This document shows, one piece after another, positions 1-6,207 of a stretch of DNA of 13,922 nucleotides. Made by a program: the position numbers and the translations under genes. The notes under the pieces were generated by a model. It was given only the letters and a program-made list of their open reading frames with translations. It did no database searches and had not been told where the DNA came from. Source of the stretch: an uncultured Flavobacteriaceae bacterium. Its GTDB lineage: Bacteria > Bacteroidota > Bacteroidia > Flavobacteriales > Flavobacteriaceae. The stretch's first letter is position 1; every line of letters starts with the position of its first letter. Where the stretch lies: NCBI GenBank assembly GCA_938041595.1, contig CALITN010000141.1:1-13922 (forward strand), read 5' to 3'.

Positions 1-111
1 ATCGGTTTGATCTTCAATCAAAAACTTGATAGTGAACGACTCAAAAAAATATTTGGATGGTTTGTCCTTCTCATGGGGATCGCTATTCTTTTTAAAGAAA
101 TAGTATTGTAA
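1..111 (+). CDS. Sulfite exporter TauE/SafE family protein, C-terminal fragment
   Basis: Only the last 36 codons and a TAA stop are inside the window. The visible residues end in a basic RLKKIFGW segment followed by a hydrophobic helix (FVLLMGIAILF). This is the usual closing pattern of the TauE/SafE family, in which an arginine- or lysine-rich loop precedes the last transmembrane helix. These are inner-membrane permeases linked to export of sulfite or other sulfur-containing anions. The stop lies 29 bases before the next start on the same strand, and the next three genes are all sulfur-related, so this is probably an upstream member of the same operon. The family call rests on a short tail plus context. 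Confidence 0.72.
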   Translation: MGLIFNQKLDSERLKKIFGWFVLLMGIAILFKEIVL

Positions 112-140
112 TTTTAAAATTTGTATCCAATAGCTTGAAG

Positions 141-1547
141 ATGAAAATAGAACAGATTTATACCGGTTGTTTGGCCCAAGGTGCCTATTATATCGAAAGT
201 CAAGGCGAAGCGGCCATTATCGACCCGCTTCGGGAAACAGAACCCTATTTGAAAAAAGCCGCTGACGATCAAGCTACGATCAAATATATTTTTGAAACCC
301 ATTTCCATGCAGACTTTGTAAGCGGTCACCTCTCCCTTTCCAAAAAAACAGGCGCCCCTATTGTATATGGGCCCAATGCCAAGCCTGATTTTGATGTGAT
401 TGTAGCCCAAGATGGACAAGAATTTACCATTGGAGAATATACCCTCAAAGCGCTTCATACCCCTGGACATACCCTAGAAAGTACCACTTACTTGCTCATA
501 GATTCCAACGGGAAAAACCATGCTATTTTCAGTGGAGATACGCTCTTTCTAGGAGATGTGGGGCGTCCCGATTTAGCACAAAAAGGAAGTCTTACACAAG
601 AAGATTTGGCTGGAATGTTGTACGACAGCTTACGCAATAAAATATTGCCTTTGGAGGACGAGGTCATTGTTTACCCTGCTCACGGTGCTGGTTCTGCCTG
701 TGGGAAAAATATGATGAAGGAAACCGTGGATACACTTGGCAATCAAAAAAAGGTCAATTACGCGCTTCGCGCAGACATGACCAAGTCAGAATTTATTGCC
801 GAAGTTACCGAAGGACTCCTCCCCCCTCCAGCATACTTTCCACTAAATGTCAAATTGAACAAGTCAGGCTATGAAGATCTTGACCAAGTGATCCGTCGAG
901 GCACGCATGCATTGGATCCCAAAGCCTTTGAAGAAAGTGCCAATCAGCACGGTGCATTGGTGCTGGATGTTCGCCACCAAGATGAATTTGTTCAGGGGCA
1001 TATTCCGCAATCTATTTTTATCGGTATTGATGGAAGTTTTGCGCCTTGGGTCGGAGCCTTGATTCAAGACCTACAGCAACCGCTGCTGTTGGTTTGCCCT
1101 GAAGGTCGCGAAGAAGAAACCATCACGCGCCTTGCTCGTGTTGGCTTTGATCAAACCATTGGTTATCTTAATGGAAGCTTTGCCGCTTGGAAACAAGCTG
1201 GGAACAATTTTGACACCCTTAGTAGTGTCAGTGCCAATACCTTTGCTCACGCCCTTACTAAAGAGAAAATTCCCGTCTTTGATGTTCGCAAAGACGGAGA
1301 ATATCGCTCGGAACATTTGGAGAATGCCCATCATGCTCCCCTGGATTTTATTAACCAACACTTGGGTGTTTTCCCTACAAAAGGTGTTTTCTATTTGCAT
1401 TGTGCCGGCGGCTACCGATCGGTCATTGCCGGATCGATCCTAAAAAAAAGAGGCATCCATAATATAATCAATGTAGAAGGGGGTTTTAAGGCCATCAAGG
1501 AAACCAACCTCCCCATATCTGATTTCATCTGTCCTTCCACTTTTTAA
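141..1547 (+). CDS. CstB-like persulfide dioxygenase: MBL-fold domain plus two rhodanese domains
   Basis: Predicted cytoplasmic protein of 468 residues. Residues 1 to about 235 are a metallo-beta-lactamase fold of the ETHE1/persulfide dioxygenase type: THFHAD (H54, H56, D58), HTPGHT (H110), SGDTLF (D133) and PAHG (H181). By comparison with ETHE1, H56, H110 and D133 would bind the iron. Residues about 255-355 form a first rhodanese-like domain with the loop CPEGRE (C319). Residues about 365-460 form a second rhodanese domain with a canonical loop, CAGGYR (C421). This order matches CstB of Staphylococcus aureus, which converts persulfides to thiosulfate. ATG 141 was chosen; an in-frame TTG at 135 would add two residues. 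It sits between TauE/SafE and YeeE/YedE genes, which supports a role in persulfide detoxification and sulfur export. The domain call is firm; the exact reaction is inferred. Confidence 0.92.
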   Translation: MKIEQIYTGCLAQGAYYIESQGEAAIIDPLRETEPYLKKAADDQATIKYIFETHFHADFVSGHLSLSKKTGAPIVYGPNAKPDFDVIVAQDGQEFTIGEYTLKALHTPGHTLESTTYLLIDSNGKNHAIFSGDTLFLGDVGRPDLAQKGSLTQEDLAGMLYDSLRNKILPLEDEVIVYPAHGAGSACGKNMMKETVDTLGNQKKVNYALRADMTKSEFIAEVTEGLLPPPAYFPLNVKLNKSGYEDLDQVIRRGTHALDPKAFEESANQHGALVLDVRHQDEFVQGHIPQSIFIGIDGSFAPWVGALIQDLQQPLLLVCPEGREEETITRLARVGFDQTIGYLNGSFAAWKQAGNNFDTLSSVSANTFAHALTKEKIPVFDVRKDGEYRSEHLENAHHAPLDFINQHLGVFPTKGVFYLHCAGGYRSVIAGSILKKRGIHNIINVEGGFKAIKETNLPISDFICPSTF

Positions 1548-1556
1548 CATCACATT

Positions 1557-2117
1557 ATGATTGATTTTTTATCGCAACCATGGCCTTGGTTTGTCAGTGG
1601 GCCATTGATCGCTATGGTACTGTTACTTCTGCTCTGGACAGGAAAAACCTTTGGAATGTCTTCCAATCTCCGAACCTTGTGTTCAGCTCTCGGAGCAGGG
1701 CAACAACTCCCCTTCTTTGATTTTGACTGGAAAAAACAACAATGGAATTTGCTCGTTGCCCTTGGAGCGATTCTAGGAGGCTTTCTTGCCGCGCATTATT
1801 TAAATGATGGAACACCAATGCTATTGAATCCAAAAACCGTTGCACAACTTCAAACGCTCGGTATTCAAGACGCAGGAACAGCCTACTTACCCAATGCTCT
1901 TTTTGGTTGGGAACATTGGACCGAACCCAAAGTTCTGGGAATGCTCGTCTTGGGCGGCTTTTTCGTTGGTTTTGGAACACGCTATGCTGGGGGATGTACT
2001 TCCGGTCATGCCATTACAGGACTAAGCAATCTTCAACTTCCCTCTTTAATTGCAGTTATTGGTTTTTTTATAGGGGGGCTTTTTATCAATCATTTCATTT
2101 TACCTTTTTTACTATGA
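1557..2117 (+). CDS. YeeE/YedE family sulfur transporter, first half
   Basis: Protein of 186 residues with about four hydrophobic segments (roughly 10-28, 63-80, 125-140 and 160-186). The diagnostic stretch is GTRYAGGCTSGH (residues 140-151, C147), the conserved cysteine loop of the YeeE/YedE (DUF395) family. A second family-like cysteine, C42, lies in a SSNLRTLCSA context. Full-length members such as the thiosulfate importer TsuA use conserved cysteines along the substrate path. Here the family is split into two short polypeptides, as is common in Bacteroidota and Proteobacteria. It begins 9 bases after the CstB-like gene and its stop overlaps the next start as ATGA, so the two halves are probably translationally coupled. 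The substrate is probably thiosulfate or another sulfur species; direction of transport cannot be read from sequence. Confidence 0.9.
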   Translation: MIDFLSQPWPWFVSGPLIAMVLLLLLWTGKTFGMSSNLRTLCSALGAGQQLPFFDFDWKKQQWNLLVALGAILGGFLAAHYLNDGTPMLLNPKTVAQLQTLGIQDAGTAYLPNALFGWEHWTEPKVLGMLVLGGFFVGFGTRYAGGCTSGHAITGLSNLQLPSLIAVIGFFIGGLFINHFILPFLL

Positions 2118-2533
2118 TTCGCGTGTTTGTATTTTTAGGGATCGGCTTATTTTTTGGTGTCACGCTATTTAAATCAGAAGCTGCATCGTGGTTTCGTATC
2201 TATGAAATGTTTCAATTTCAATCTTTCCATATGTATGGAATTATTGGTTCGGCCTTGCTTTTTGGTATGCTCTTTACCTTTTTACTCAAACGATTTAACG
2301 CCAAATCTCTTTTGGATGGGCAGCCTTTAAACATGGCTGATAAGGATAAATCATGGAAACGGTACTTATATGGAGGCACCCTATTCGGTATTGGATGGGC
2401 TCTAACGGGTGCCTGCCCTGGCCCCTTATTCGTGCTTGTTGGAGCTGGTTTTATGCCTGTTTTTGTGGTTATAGCAGCCGCTATATTGGGAACCTACGCA
2501 TACGGTGCCCTTCGTTCCAAGCTCCCTCATTAG
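2114..2533 (+). CDS. YeeE/YedE family protein, second half (DUF6691 type)
   Basis: Protein of 139 residues, membrane-embedded, with hydrophobic segments near 1-18, 40-57, 86-110 and 112-132. The motif GGTLFGIGWALTGACPGPLF (residues 87-106, C101) is the signature of the small partner protein in split YeeE/YedE transporters. The start at 2114 overlaps the stop of the first half as ATGA. The reading frame is open further upstream, but those extra codons lie inside the first-half gene and read as non-membrane shadow sequence, so the short form was chosen. It probably assembles with the preceding protein into one transporter, each contributing a conserved cysteine loop. It closes the sulfur operon; 66 bases separate it from the next gene. 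Confidence 0.9.
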   Translation: MIRVFVFLGIGLFFGVTLFKSEAASWFRIYEMFQFQSFHMYGIIGSALLFGMLFTFLLKRFNAKSLLDGQPLNMADKDKSWKRYLYGGTLFGIGWALTGACPGPLFVLVGAGFMPVFVVIAAAILGTYAYGALRSKLPH

Positions 2534-2587
2534 GAAATATTTTCTTGTTAATAGACACGATTGCGACCGATTTATCGTTCTAATACC

Positions 2588-2593
2588 AAAGGA
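2588..2593 (+). promoter_or_regulatory. Ribosome binding site supporting a GTG start
   Basis: AAAGGA lies six bases before GTG 2600. This spacing supports the GTG rather than the nearby ATG at 2593, which opens a different frame that soon stops. Strong Shine-Dalgarno sites are not the rule in Bacteroidota, so this is supportive rather than decisive. Confidence 0.5.
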
Positions 2594-2599
2594 TGAACG

Positions 2600-3298
2600 G
2601 TGCCAAAAACCAAGCTAATTTTGATCCTGTTTTTACTTCTCCCTTGCGCTGGTTTTGCGCAAGGGGATGACAACCTTTTGTTGCAGTATAATAAGGGGCC
2701 TTCAGATGCCTCACTATATTATCGCTGGAATGTCTCCATTCATGGATTAGGGGTTCGGATGAACACTCCCTTAGACTTTACCCGACCTCGTCTAAGCTGG
2801 GGAGCCGGTTTTTTGGTACAACGAAAAAGTAATAAAACCTTTGCCTTTGCCACAGGCGTTTCCTTTCTCAATATACACTACCGCTATCAACGAGAAGATC
2901 TTGACACCAAAGATTTTTTAGCCTATTGGCGCATTCCTGTGTTGCTTCGCGTAAGTCCTAATGATCGATTGATTTTTGAAATAGGCCCTACCTACAATCT
3001 GCTCAACAAAGCAGAAAACAGTCAAATTGTACGCTACACTTCAGAAAATCGCCCTCCCTTTGTCATAACCACAGGACATTACAGCTATGCTAAGGGCCAT
3101 TTTAAAGATGCATTTGGAGTAGTAACGGCTATTTCTTATCGCTTCTGGAAAAGTTTTTCAGTACGTCTTGAATACACACAAATCAAAACTGTTGATGATC
3201 CATTCACCGATCAATCCAATACCTTTCGAGGTGTTAATTTGGGACTGGAATGGAGTTTGTTTAATCCTTCAAAACCAAGCAAATATGCAATCCGTTAA
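2600..3298 (+). CDS. Secreted outer-membrane beta-barrel-like protein, family not assigned
   Basis: Protein of 232 residues starting at GTG. Residues 1-20 are a classic signal peptide (MPKTK, a leucine-rich core, then AGFA before QG). The mature part alternates aromatic and polar residues in strand-like segments (for example YYRWNVSIHGLGVRM, FAFATGVSFLNIHYRYQ, DAFGVVTAISYRFW, SFSVRLEYTQIKTV) and ends with VNLGLEWSLF. This resembles the eight-strand PorT/OmpA-like barrels common in Bacteroidota. No plug domain or peptidoglycan-binding domain is visible. The last strand is followed by 10 more residues (NPSKPSKYAIR region), so the aromatic residue is not C-terminal as in typical BAM substrates. 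The tail overlaps the next gene by 14 bases. A structural or small porin role is possible; the function is unknown. Confidence 0.82.
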   Translation: MPKTKLILILFLLLPCAGFAQGDDNLLLQYNKGPSDASLYYRWNVSIHGLGVRMNTPLDFTRPRLSWGAGFLVQRKSNKTFAFATGVSFLNIHYRYQREDLDTKDFLAYWRIPVLLRVSPNDRLIFEIGPTYNLLNKAENSQIVRYTSENRPPFVITTGHYSYAKGHFKDAFGVVTAISYRFWKSFSVRLEYTQIKTVDDPFTDQSNTFRGVNLGLEWSLFNPSKPSKYAIR

Positions 3299-3743
3299 AA
3301 AAGCAAGCCTTTCCGACCTAGACGCATTAGCTCCCCTTTTTGATGCCTATAGAGTTTTTTATGGGAAATATTCAGATATAGCATCTTCTACTGCTTTTCT
3401 TAAATCAAGACTTGAACTAAATGAATCCATTATTTACGTAGCCTTTTGGGGCACCAAAGCGGTTGGATTTACCCAATTATACCCGCTTTTTTCATCTACG
3501 CGTCTGCAACGTCTCTGGTTACTAAACGACCTGTTTGTTACTTCAGAATACCGACAAAAGGGATTGGCAAGCCTTTTGATCGAAAAAGCACAGTTGCTTA
3601 GCCAAGAAACGGAAGCTAGCGGGCTTCTTCTGGAAACAGAAAAGTCAAACCTTCCAGCCAACCAATTGTATCCACAATTAGGATTTGAGCGAGATGATCA
3701 ACATCATTATTACTTCTGGGAAACGCCTACTGCTTTGTTGTAA
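3285..3743 (+). CDS. GNAT family N-acetyltransferase
   Basis: Protein of 152 residues, normal length for a single GNAT domain. It begins with the typical VKKASLSDLDALAPLFDAYR helix. The acetyl-CoA binding motif A is LNDLFVTSEYRQKGLASLL, containing the R-Q-K-G-L-A form of the Q/RxxGxG/A loop. LETEKSN and ANQLYPQLGFE, the usual Y-x-x-x-G-F end motif, follow. The start at ATG 3285 was chosen because it gives the canonical N-terminus; the frame is open further upstream but only inside the barrel gene. It overlaps the barrel gene by 14 bases, so it is co-transcribed, and it overlaps the convergent lipoprotein gene by 17 bases at its 3' end. The acceptor substrate (amine or protein) cannot be predicted. 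Confidence 0.9.
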   Translation: MQSVKKASLSDLDALAPLFDAYRVFYGKYSDIASSTAFLKSRLELNESIIYVAFWGTKAVGFTQLYPLFSSTRLQRLWLLNDLFVTSEYRQKGLASLLIEKAQLLSQETEASGLLLETEKSNLPANQLYPQLGFERDDQHHYYFWETPTALL

Positions 3744-4251
3744 TTTCCAAAACTCCATTAGCCGCTTCCGCACCATACTTTTCAGACGCTGCAAGGCCTT
3801 TCAAGAGTTGAATCGTTTCGATGCTGTCGGGCTGAATTTCCGAAATGGAAAATCCTTTGGCTGCTTTTTGCCCATCAATAATTATCAATGGGGCCGTAGC
3901 GCCCCATTTTGATGTCAGTACCTTAATTGTGGCATCGCCATCCTTTGCCGTCCAGTGACCCATGGAAACATCAGAAACTGTGGTAGATTTGATCAAAATC
4001 GTTGTACTGTTTAGGCTATCATTTTGTGAACTGGAAAAGACATCGAAGGTCTTATTCCCGTCCTCACCAAAAAAAAGAAGCTCATGCTCAGCGTCATCCA
4101 GTTCGATGGTTTTTCCCATGGGAAACATTGTTTGAGTTGTTTCTTTTAGGCTGTCATTTCCCATTTTTTTGGGTTTGCTTTGATACAGATTAATGGTAAT
4201 ACAGGATTGTAGAAGCCATAGAAGTAGCAGGTAAGATAGTTTGTGTTTCAT
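3727..4251 (-). CDS. Lipoprotein with stand-alone TonB-receptor plug-like C-terminus
   Basis: Protein of 174 residues. Residues 1-17 form a lipoprotein signal (LLLLWLLQSC, C17 lipidated). Residues about 20-118 are polar with no recognised domain. Residues 121-173 strongly resemble the plug of SusC-like TonB-dependent receptors: PLIIIDG, then an I-x-P-x-x-I-E-T-I-x-x-L-K-G pattern, then YGAEAANGVLEITTK, matching the usual PLxVIDG, DIExIxVLK and YGxxxANGVxxIxTK elements. There is no beta-barrel, so it cannot be a receptor on its own. It is the last gene of the UspA-LpxR operon, 21 bases after the LpxR-like stop. Stand-alone plug proteins occur in Bacteroidota but have no clear role that I know of. 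It may have arisen from a receptor fragment or may act as a periplasmic partner. It overlaps the convergent acetyltransferase gene by 17 bases. Confidence 0.85.
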   Translation of the reverse strand: MKHKLSYLLLLWLLQSCITINLYQSKPKKMGNDSLKETTQTMFPMGKTIELDDAEHELLFFGEDGNKTFDVFSSSQNDSLNSTTILIKSTTVSDVSMGHWTAKDGDATIKVLTSKWGATAPLIIIDGQKAAKGFSISEIQPDSIETIQLLKGLAASEKYGAEAANGVLEITTKQ

Positions 4252-4272
4252 GGGTAAGTGGTTTAAGTAAAG

Positions 4273-5169
4273 CTAAAAAAATTTACTTATACTAATATTT
4301 AGATAGCGGTGACGCGGATGGCGCTGTAGAGGGGTGTCTTTACTTGCAGAAAAAAATGTTCCTTGTAGCTTCCAATCCTGATTATGCCATACGGCCCCTA
4401 ATTCCCAGAGATTTCTGGCTCTGTTTGGAACCAAAGTAAAAAGACTATTATCATTAAATACACTTCCCTCCAATGGAAAATCATGAAGAAGATATTGCTG
4501 TTTCCAGCCAAGATAGACCCCCCAGCCTTTTTGATATCTGAGTAAGGGGCTAAAGTGAAAAGGCATTTTCGCGGTGGTTCCCAAAATCAACCCTAAGCGG
4601 GCGGCTCCTTTGGTTTGGTGAGTAGAGAGCGCAGCGCTAAGGTCAGGAACAAAGGCTAGGTTTTTACCCAACGAAAAGGTTCGAAAATAAGCTCCCCTAA
4701 TTCCCCAATGCAATTCTTGAGGCATTGCAGCCGTCCAACTCAAAGGCCGCAGTTGTAGGACCCACTCGTGATAGAGGTTTTGCATAGGCTCTGCCAAGGA
4801 CGCGGCTCCAGAGATTCCTAATTCTGCCGCATACTGATAGCCCTGCCGATCGAGCTGAACTTTTTCTTTCTGATACCGCACAAAAAGATAGCCACTAAAA
4901 GGATAGTCTAAAGCTTCAATTTCTGTAGCATAGCGCTTTTTAGGCGTGTAAATTAGCTGTCCAAGTTCTACTTTTGAAAAAAGTCGCTCTGCTGAAGAAC
5001 TGTCTTTTTTTATTTGCTTTCCATAACTGATGAATATCCCACTGGAATAGTAATAATCGGTAGCAAAATACAGGTCATTATCAACACTCAGGCTGAAGTG
5101 TGACTGCCCAAAAAGGGGCGCTATTGATAAGAGGCAACAAAAAGCGAAAATACCCTTTACTACCCCCAT
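4273..5169 (-). CDS. Lipid A deacylase LpxR family outer-membrane protein (DUF2219)
   Basis: Protein of 298 residues with a signal peptide (residues 1 to about 21, ending APLFG before QS). The start of the mature chain shows the LpxR pattern VDNDLYFATDYYYSSGIFISY (N31, D32, D38), then DYPFSGYLF (88-95), and LGISGAASLAEPMQNLYHE with H134, in the place of the catalytic histidine of Salmonella LpxR. LpxR is a 12-stranded outer-membrane barrel that removes the 3'-acyloxyacyl group of lipid A. The rest alternates strand-like stretches and ends in the aromatic residues FF, as expected for a barrel. It starts 3 bases after the UspA stop and lies 21 bases before the plug lipoprotein, so all three are one operon. 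The family is likely; activity on lipid A is inferred from the conserved N-D and H residues. Confidence 0.83.
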   Translation of the reverse strand: MGVVKGIFAFCCLLSIAPLFGQSHFSLSVDNDLYFATDYYYSSGIFISYGKQIKKDSSSAERLFSKVELGQLIYTPKKRYATEIEALDYPFSGYLFVRYQKEKVQLDRQGYQYAAELGISGAASLAEPMQNLYHEWVLQLRPLSWTAAMPQELHWGIRGAYFRTFSLGKNLAFVPDLSAALSTHQTKGAARLGLILGTTAKMPFHFSPLLRYQKGWGVYLGWKQQYLLHDFPLEGSVFNDNSLFTLVPNRARNLWELGAVWHNQDWKLQGTFFSASKDTPLQRHPRHRYLNISISKFF

Positions 5170-5172
5170 ACA

Positions 5173-5976
5173 CTAGCGGTACTGGGACCGGGGTTTAAGA
5201 ACTAGGAGAGGCACCGAGCAATAAAATTCGCGTTTGTATACAAAAGATGTTTTCCACAGCTTTTCAAAGAACCCTTGCTCGCGTTTGATAACAGCAAGCA
5301 TATCGGGTTGGTTGCTTTGGAAATGTTCCAATACCCCTTGATAGGTCGTAGCGTTAGCGGTAATTGTAGGCTGAGGAACTAAAGCCGCCATGGCGTCATC
5401 CAGTTCTAAATCCGCTCGTTTGTGTCCGGGTGTTTTTACCAGCAAGCCATTGATGGTAGTGTCAAATTTTTCTTTTAGCAATTGTAAGGGTTGCAATGTT
5501 TTTGGATTTTGAACCTGTCCTTTTTTAAATGCCCAAAGGAGTCGTTTGGGAGGTTTAAAACTTACTTCAATCGGCGCAACCATGACAGGGATTTCCGTTT
5601 GTTTGATTAAACTCCCTGCTACTTTTCCTAAAAACACATCGTCCGAAATATCATTGTTCTGTGGGGCTACCACGATCATATCTAAATGAACCTTGCGGTC
5701 TAAAGCACGAACAGCGCTCAGCAAATCTCCGTTTTGAGCGACATATTGAATATCAAAACCTTTGCGATCCACTTGCTGGATCACTTCCTTTATTCGACTG
5801 AGCGTGTTTTCTTTGATAATCCCTTTGACATTCATTATACTCGTTGTAGGAATCGCTGAAGGATACGCATCGACTACATACAGTGCGCTGCCGTAATGTT
5901 CAGCCATGTCAATGGCATACTGTAGGGTTTTTGAAACTTCAGGGGTGATCCCTATGGGTACAAGGATATTTTTCAT
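5173..5976 (-). CDS. Universal stress protein, tandem UspA domains
   Basis: Cytoplasmic protein of 267 residues. Residues 1 to about 140 are a good Usp domain: MKNILVPIGITPEVSKTLQYA at the start, LYVVDAYP as strand two, then LDMIVVAPQN and GSLIKQTEIPVMVAP as the closing strand. Residues about 145-267 form a second, more degenerate Usp domain that ends MLAVIKREQG and SVPLLVLKP. The GxxG-x9-G(S/T) ATP-binding motif of ATP-binding Usp proteins is not evident in either half, so this may be of the non-nucleotide-binding type. It is first in an operon with the LpxR-like gene and the plug lipoprotein. A Bacteroidota -7 box (TACCTTTG) lies 13 bases before the start codon, and a long G-run element lies further upstream. 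The partner or signal is unknown. Confidence 0.92.
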   Translation of the reverse strand: MKNILVPIGITPEVSKTLQYAIDMAEHYGSALYVVDAYPSAIPTTSIMNVKGIIKENTLSRIKEVIQQVDRKGFDIQYVAQNGDLLSAVRALDRKVHLDMIVVAPQNNDISDDVFLGKVAGSLIKQTEIPVMVAPIEVSFKPPKRLLWAFKKGQVQNPKTLQPLQLLKEKFDTTINGLLVKTPGHKRADLELDDAMAALVPQPTITANATTYQGVLEHFQSNQPDMLAVIKREQGFFEKLWKTSFVYKREFYCSVPLLVLKPRSQYR

Positions 5977-5989
5977 TTGGAAGTTTTTT

Positions 5990-5997
5990 CAAAGGTA
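5990..5997 (-). promoter_or_regulatory. Candidate -7 promoter box for the UspA operon
   Basis: Read on the minus strand the sequence is TACCTTTG, an exact match to the Bacteroidota -7 consensus TAnnTTTG. It ends 13 bases before the UspA start, giving a short leader. No clear TTTG -33 box is present at the usual spacing, which suggests activator dependence. Confidence 0.6.
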
Positions 5998-6030
5998 CGG
6001 ACTTTTGGCACATTATATTTTACTTAACAA

Positions 6031-6047
6031 AAAAATACCCCCCCTTT
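6031..6047 (-). promoter_or_regulatory. G-run/T-tract element upstream of UspA
   Basis: On the minus strand it reads as a run of seven G followed by TAT and a T-tract. It lies about 38 bases upstream of the TACCTTTG box. Nearly the same sequence (six G, TAT, T-tract) is found upstream of the CBS gene at 13520-13533. The position fits an activator site; no regulator is known from the sequence. Confidence 0.4.
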
Positions 6048-6195
6048 CAAGAGCTCTCATGCAGCTTATATTACGCTGATTCAAAGTATTTTAAACTGTG
6101 AGTGAAATAGCTATTAATCCTCTATACGGGCCTTGTCAAGCCCTAATCGAACCGCTCTTTTTCCCCTGCACAACGATTGGAGCGTCAAGAATCCT

Positions 6196-6203
6196 TAATT
6201 TTG
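6196..6203 (+). promoter_or_regulatory. TAnnTTTG box next to the crotonase start
   Basis: TAATTTTG matches the Bacteroidota -7 consensus, with a TTG at 6177-6179 sixteen bases upstream. It ends only four bases before ATG 6208, so a transcript from it would be nearly or fully leaderless. It could be coincidental in this AT-rich stretch. Confidence 0.35.
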
Positions 6204-6207
6204 TTTT

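Larger units (their letters stand above)
5977..6207. other. Divergent intergenic region between UspA operon and crotonase gene
   Basis: This 231-base stretch holds no convincing gene. It contains the UspA -7 box (5990-5997), an A-tract/C-run element at 6031-6047, a 17-base imperfect dyad (6128-6144, CTTG-T-CAAG core with partly matching GGG/CCC flanks) that might be an operator, and a TAATTTTG box at 6196-6203 just before the crotonase start. No terminator or structured RNA was recognised. Confidence 0.6.

Noticed and set aside
1907..2113. Upstream extension of the second YeeE/YedE gene
   Set aside because: The extra codons lie inside the preceding gene and show no membrane-protein character; the ATGA overlap at 2114 gives a better start.
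4265..4288. Inverted repeat AAGTAAA/TTTACTT around the end of the LpxR-like gene
   Set aside because: Seven A/T-rich base pairs with a loop of ten bases and no G/C stem; too weak to call a terminator, and it lies inside an operon.
6128..6144. Imperfect dyad with CTTG-T-CAAG core in the divergent region
   Set aside because: Only four uninterrupted base pairs plus partly matching flanks; could be an operator but not distinguishable from chance without comparative data.
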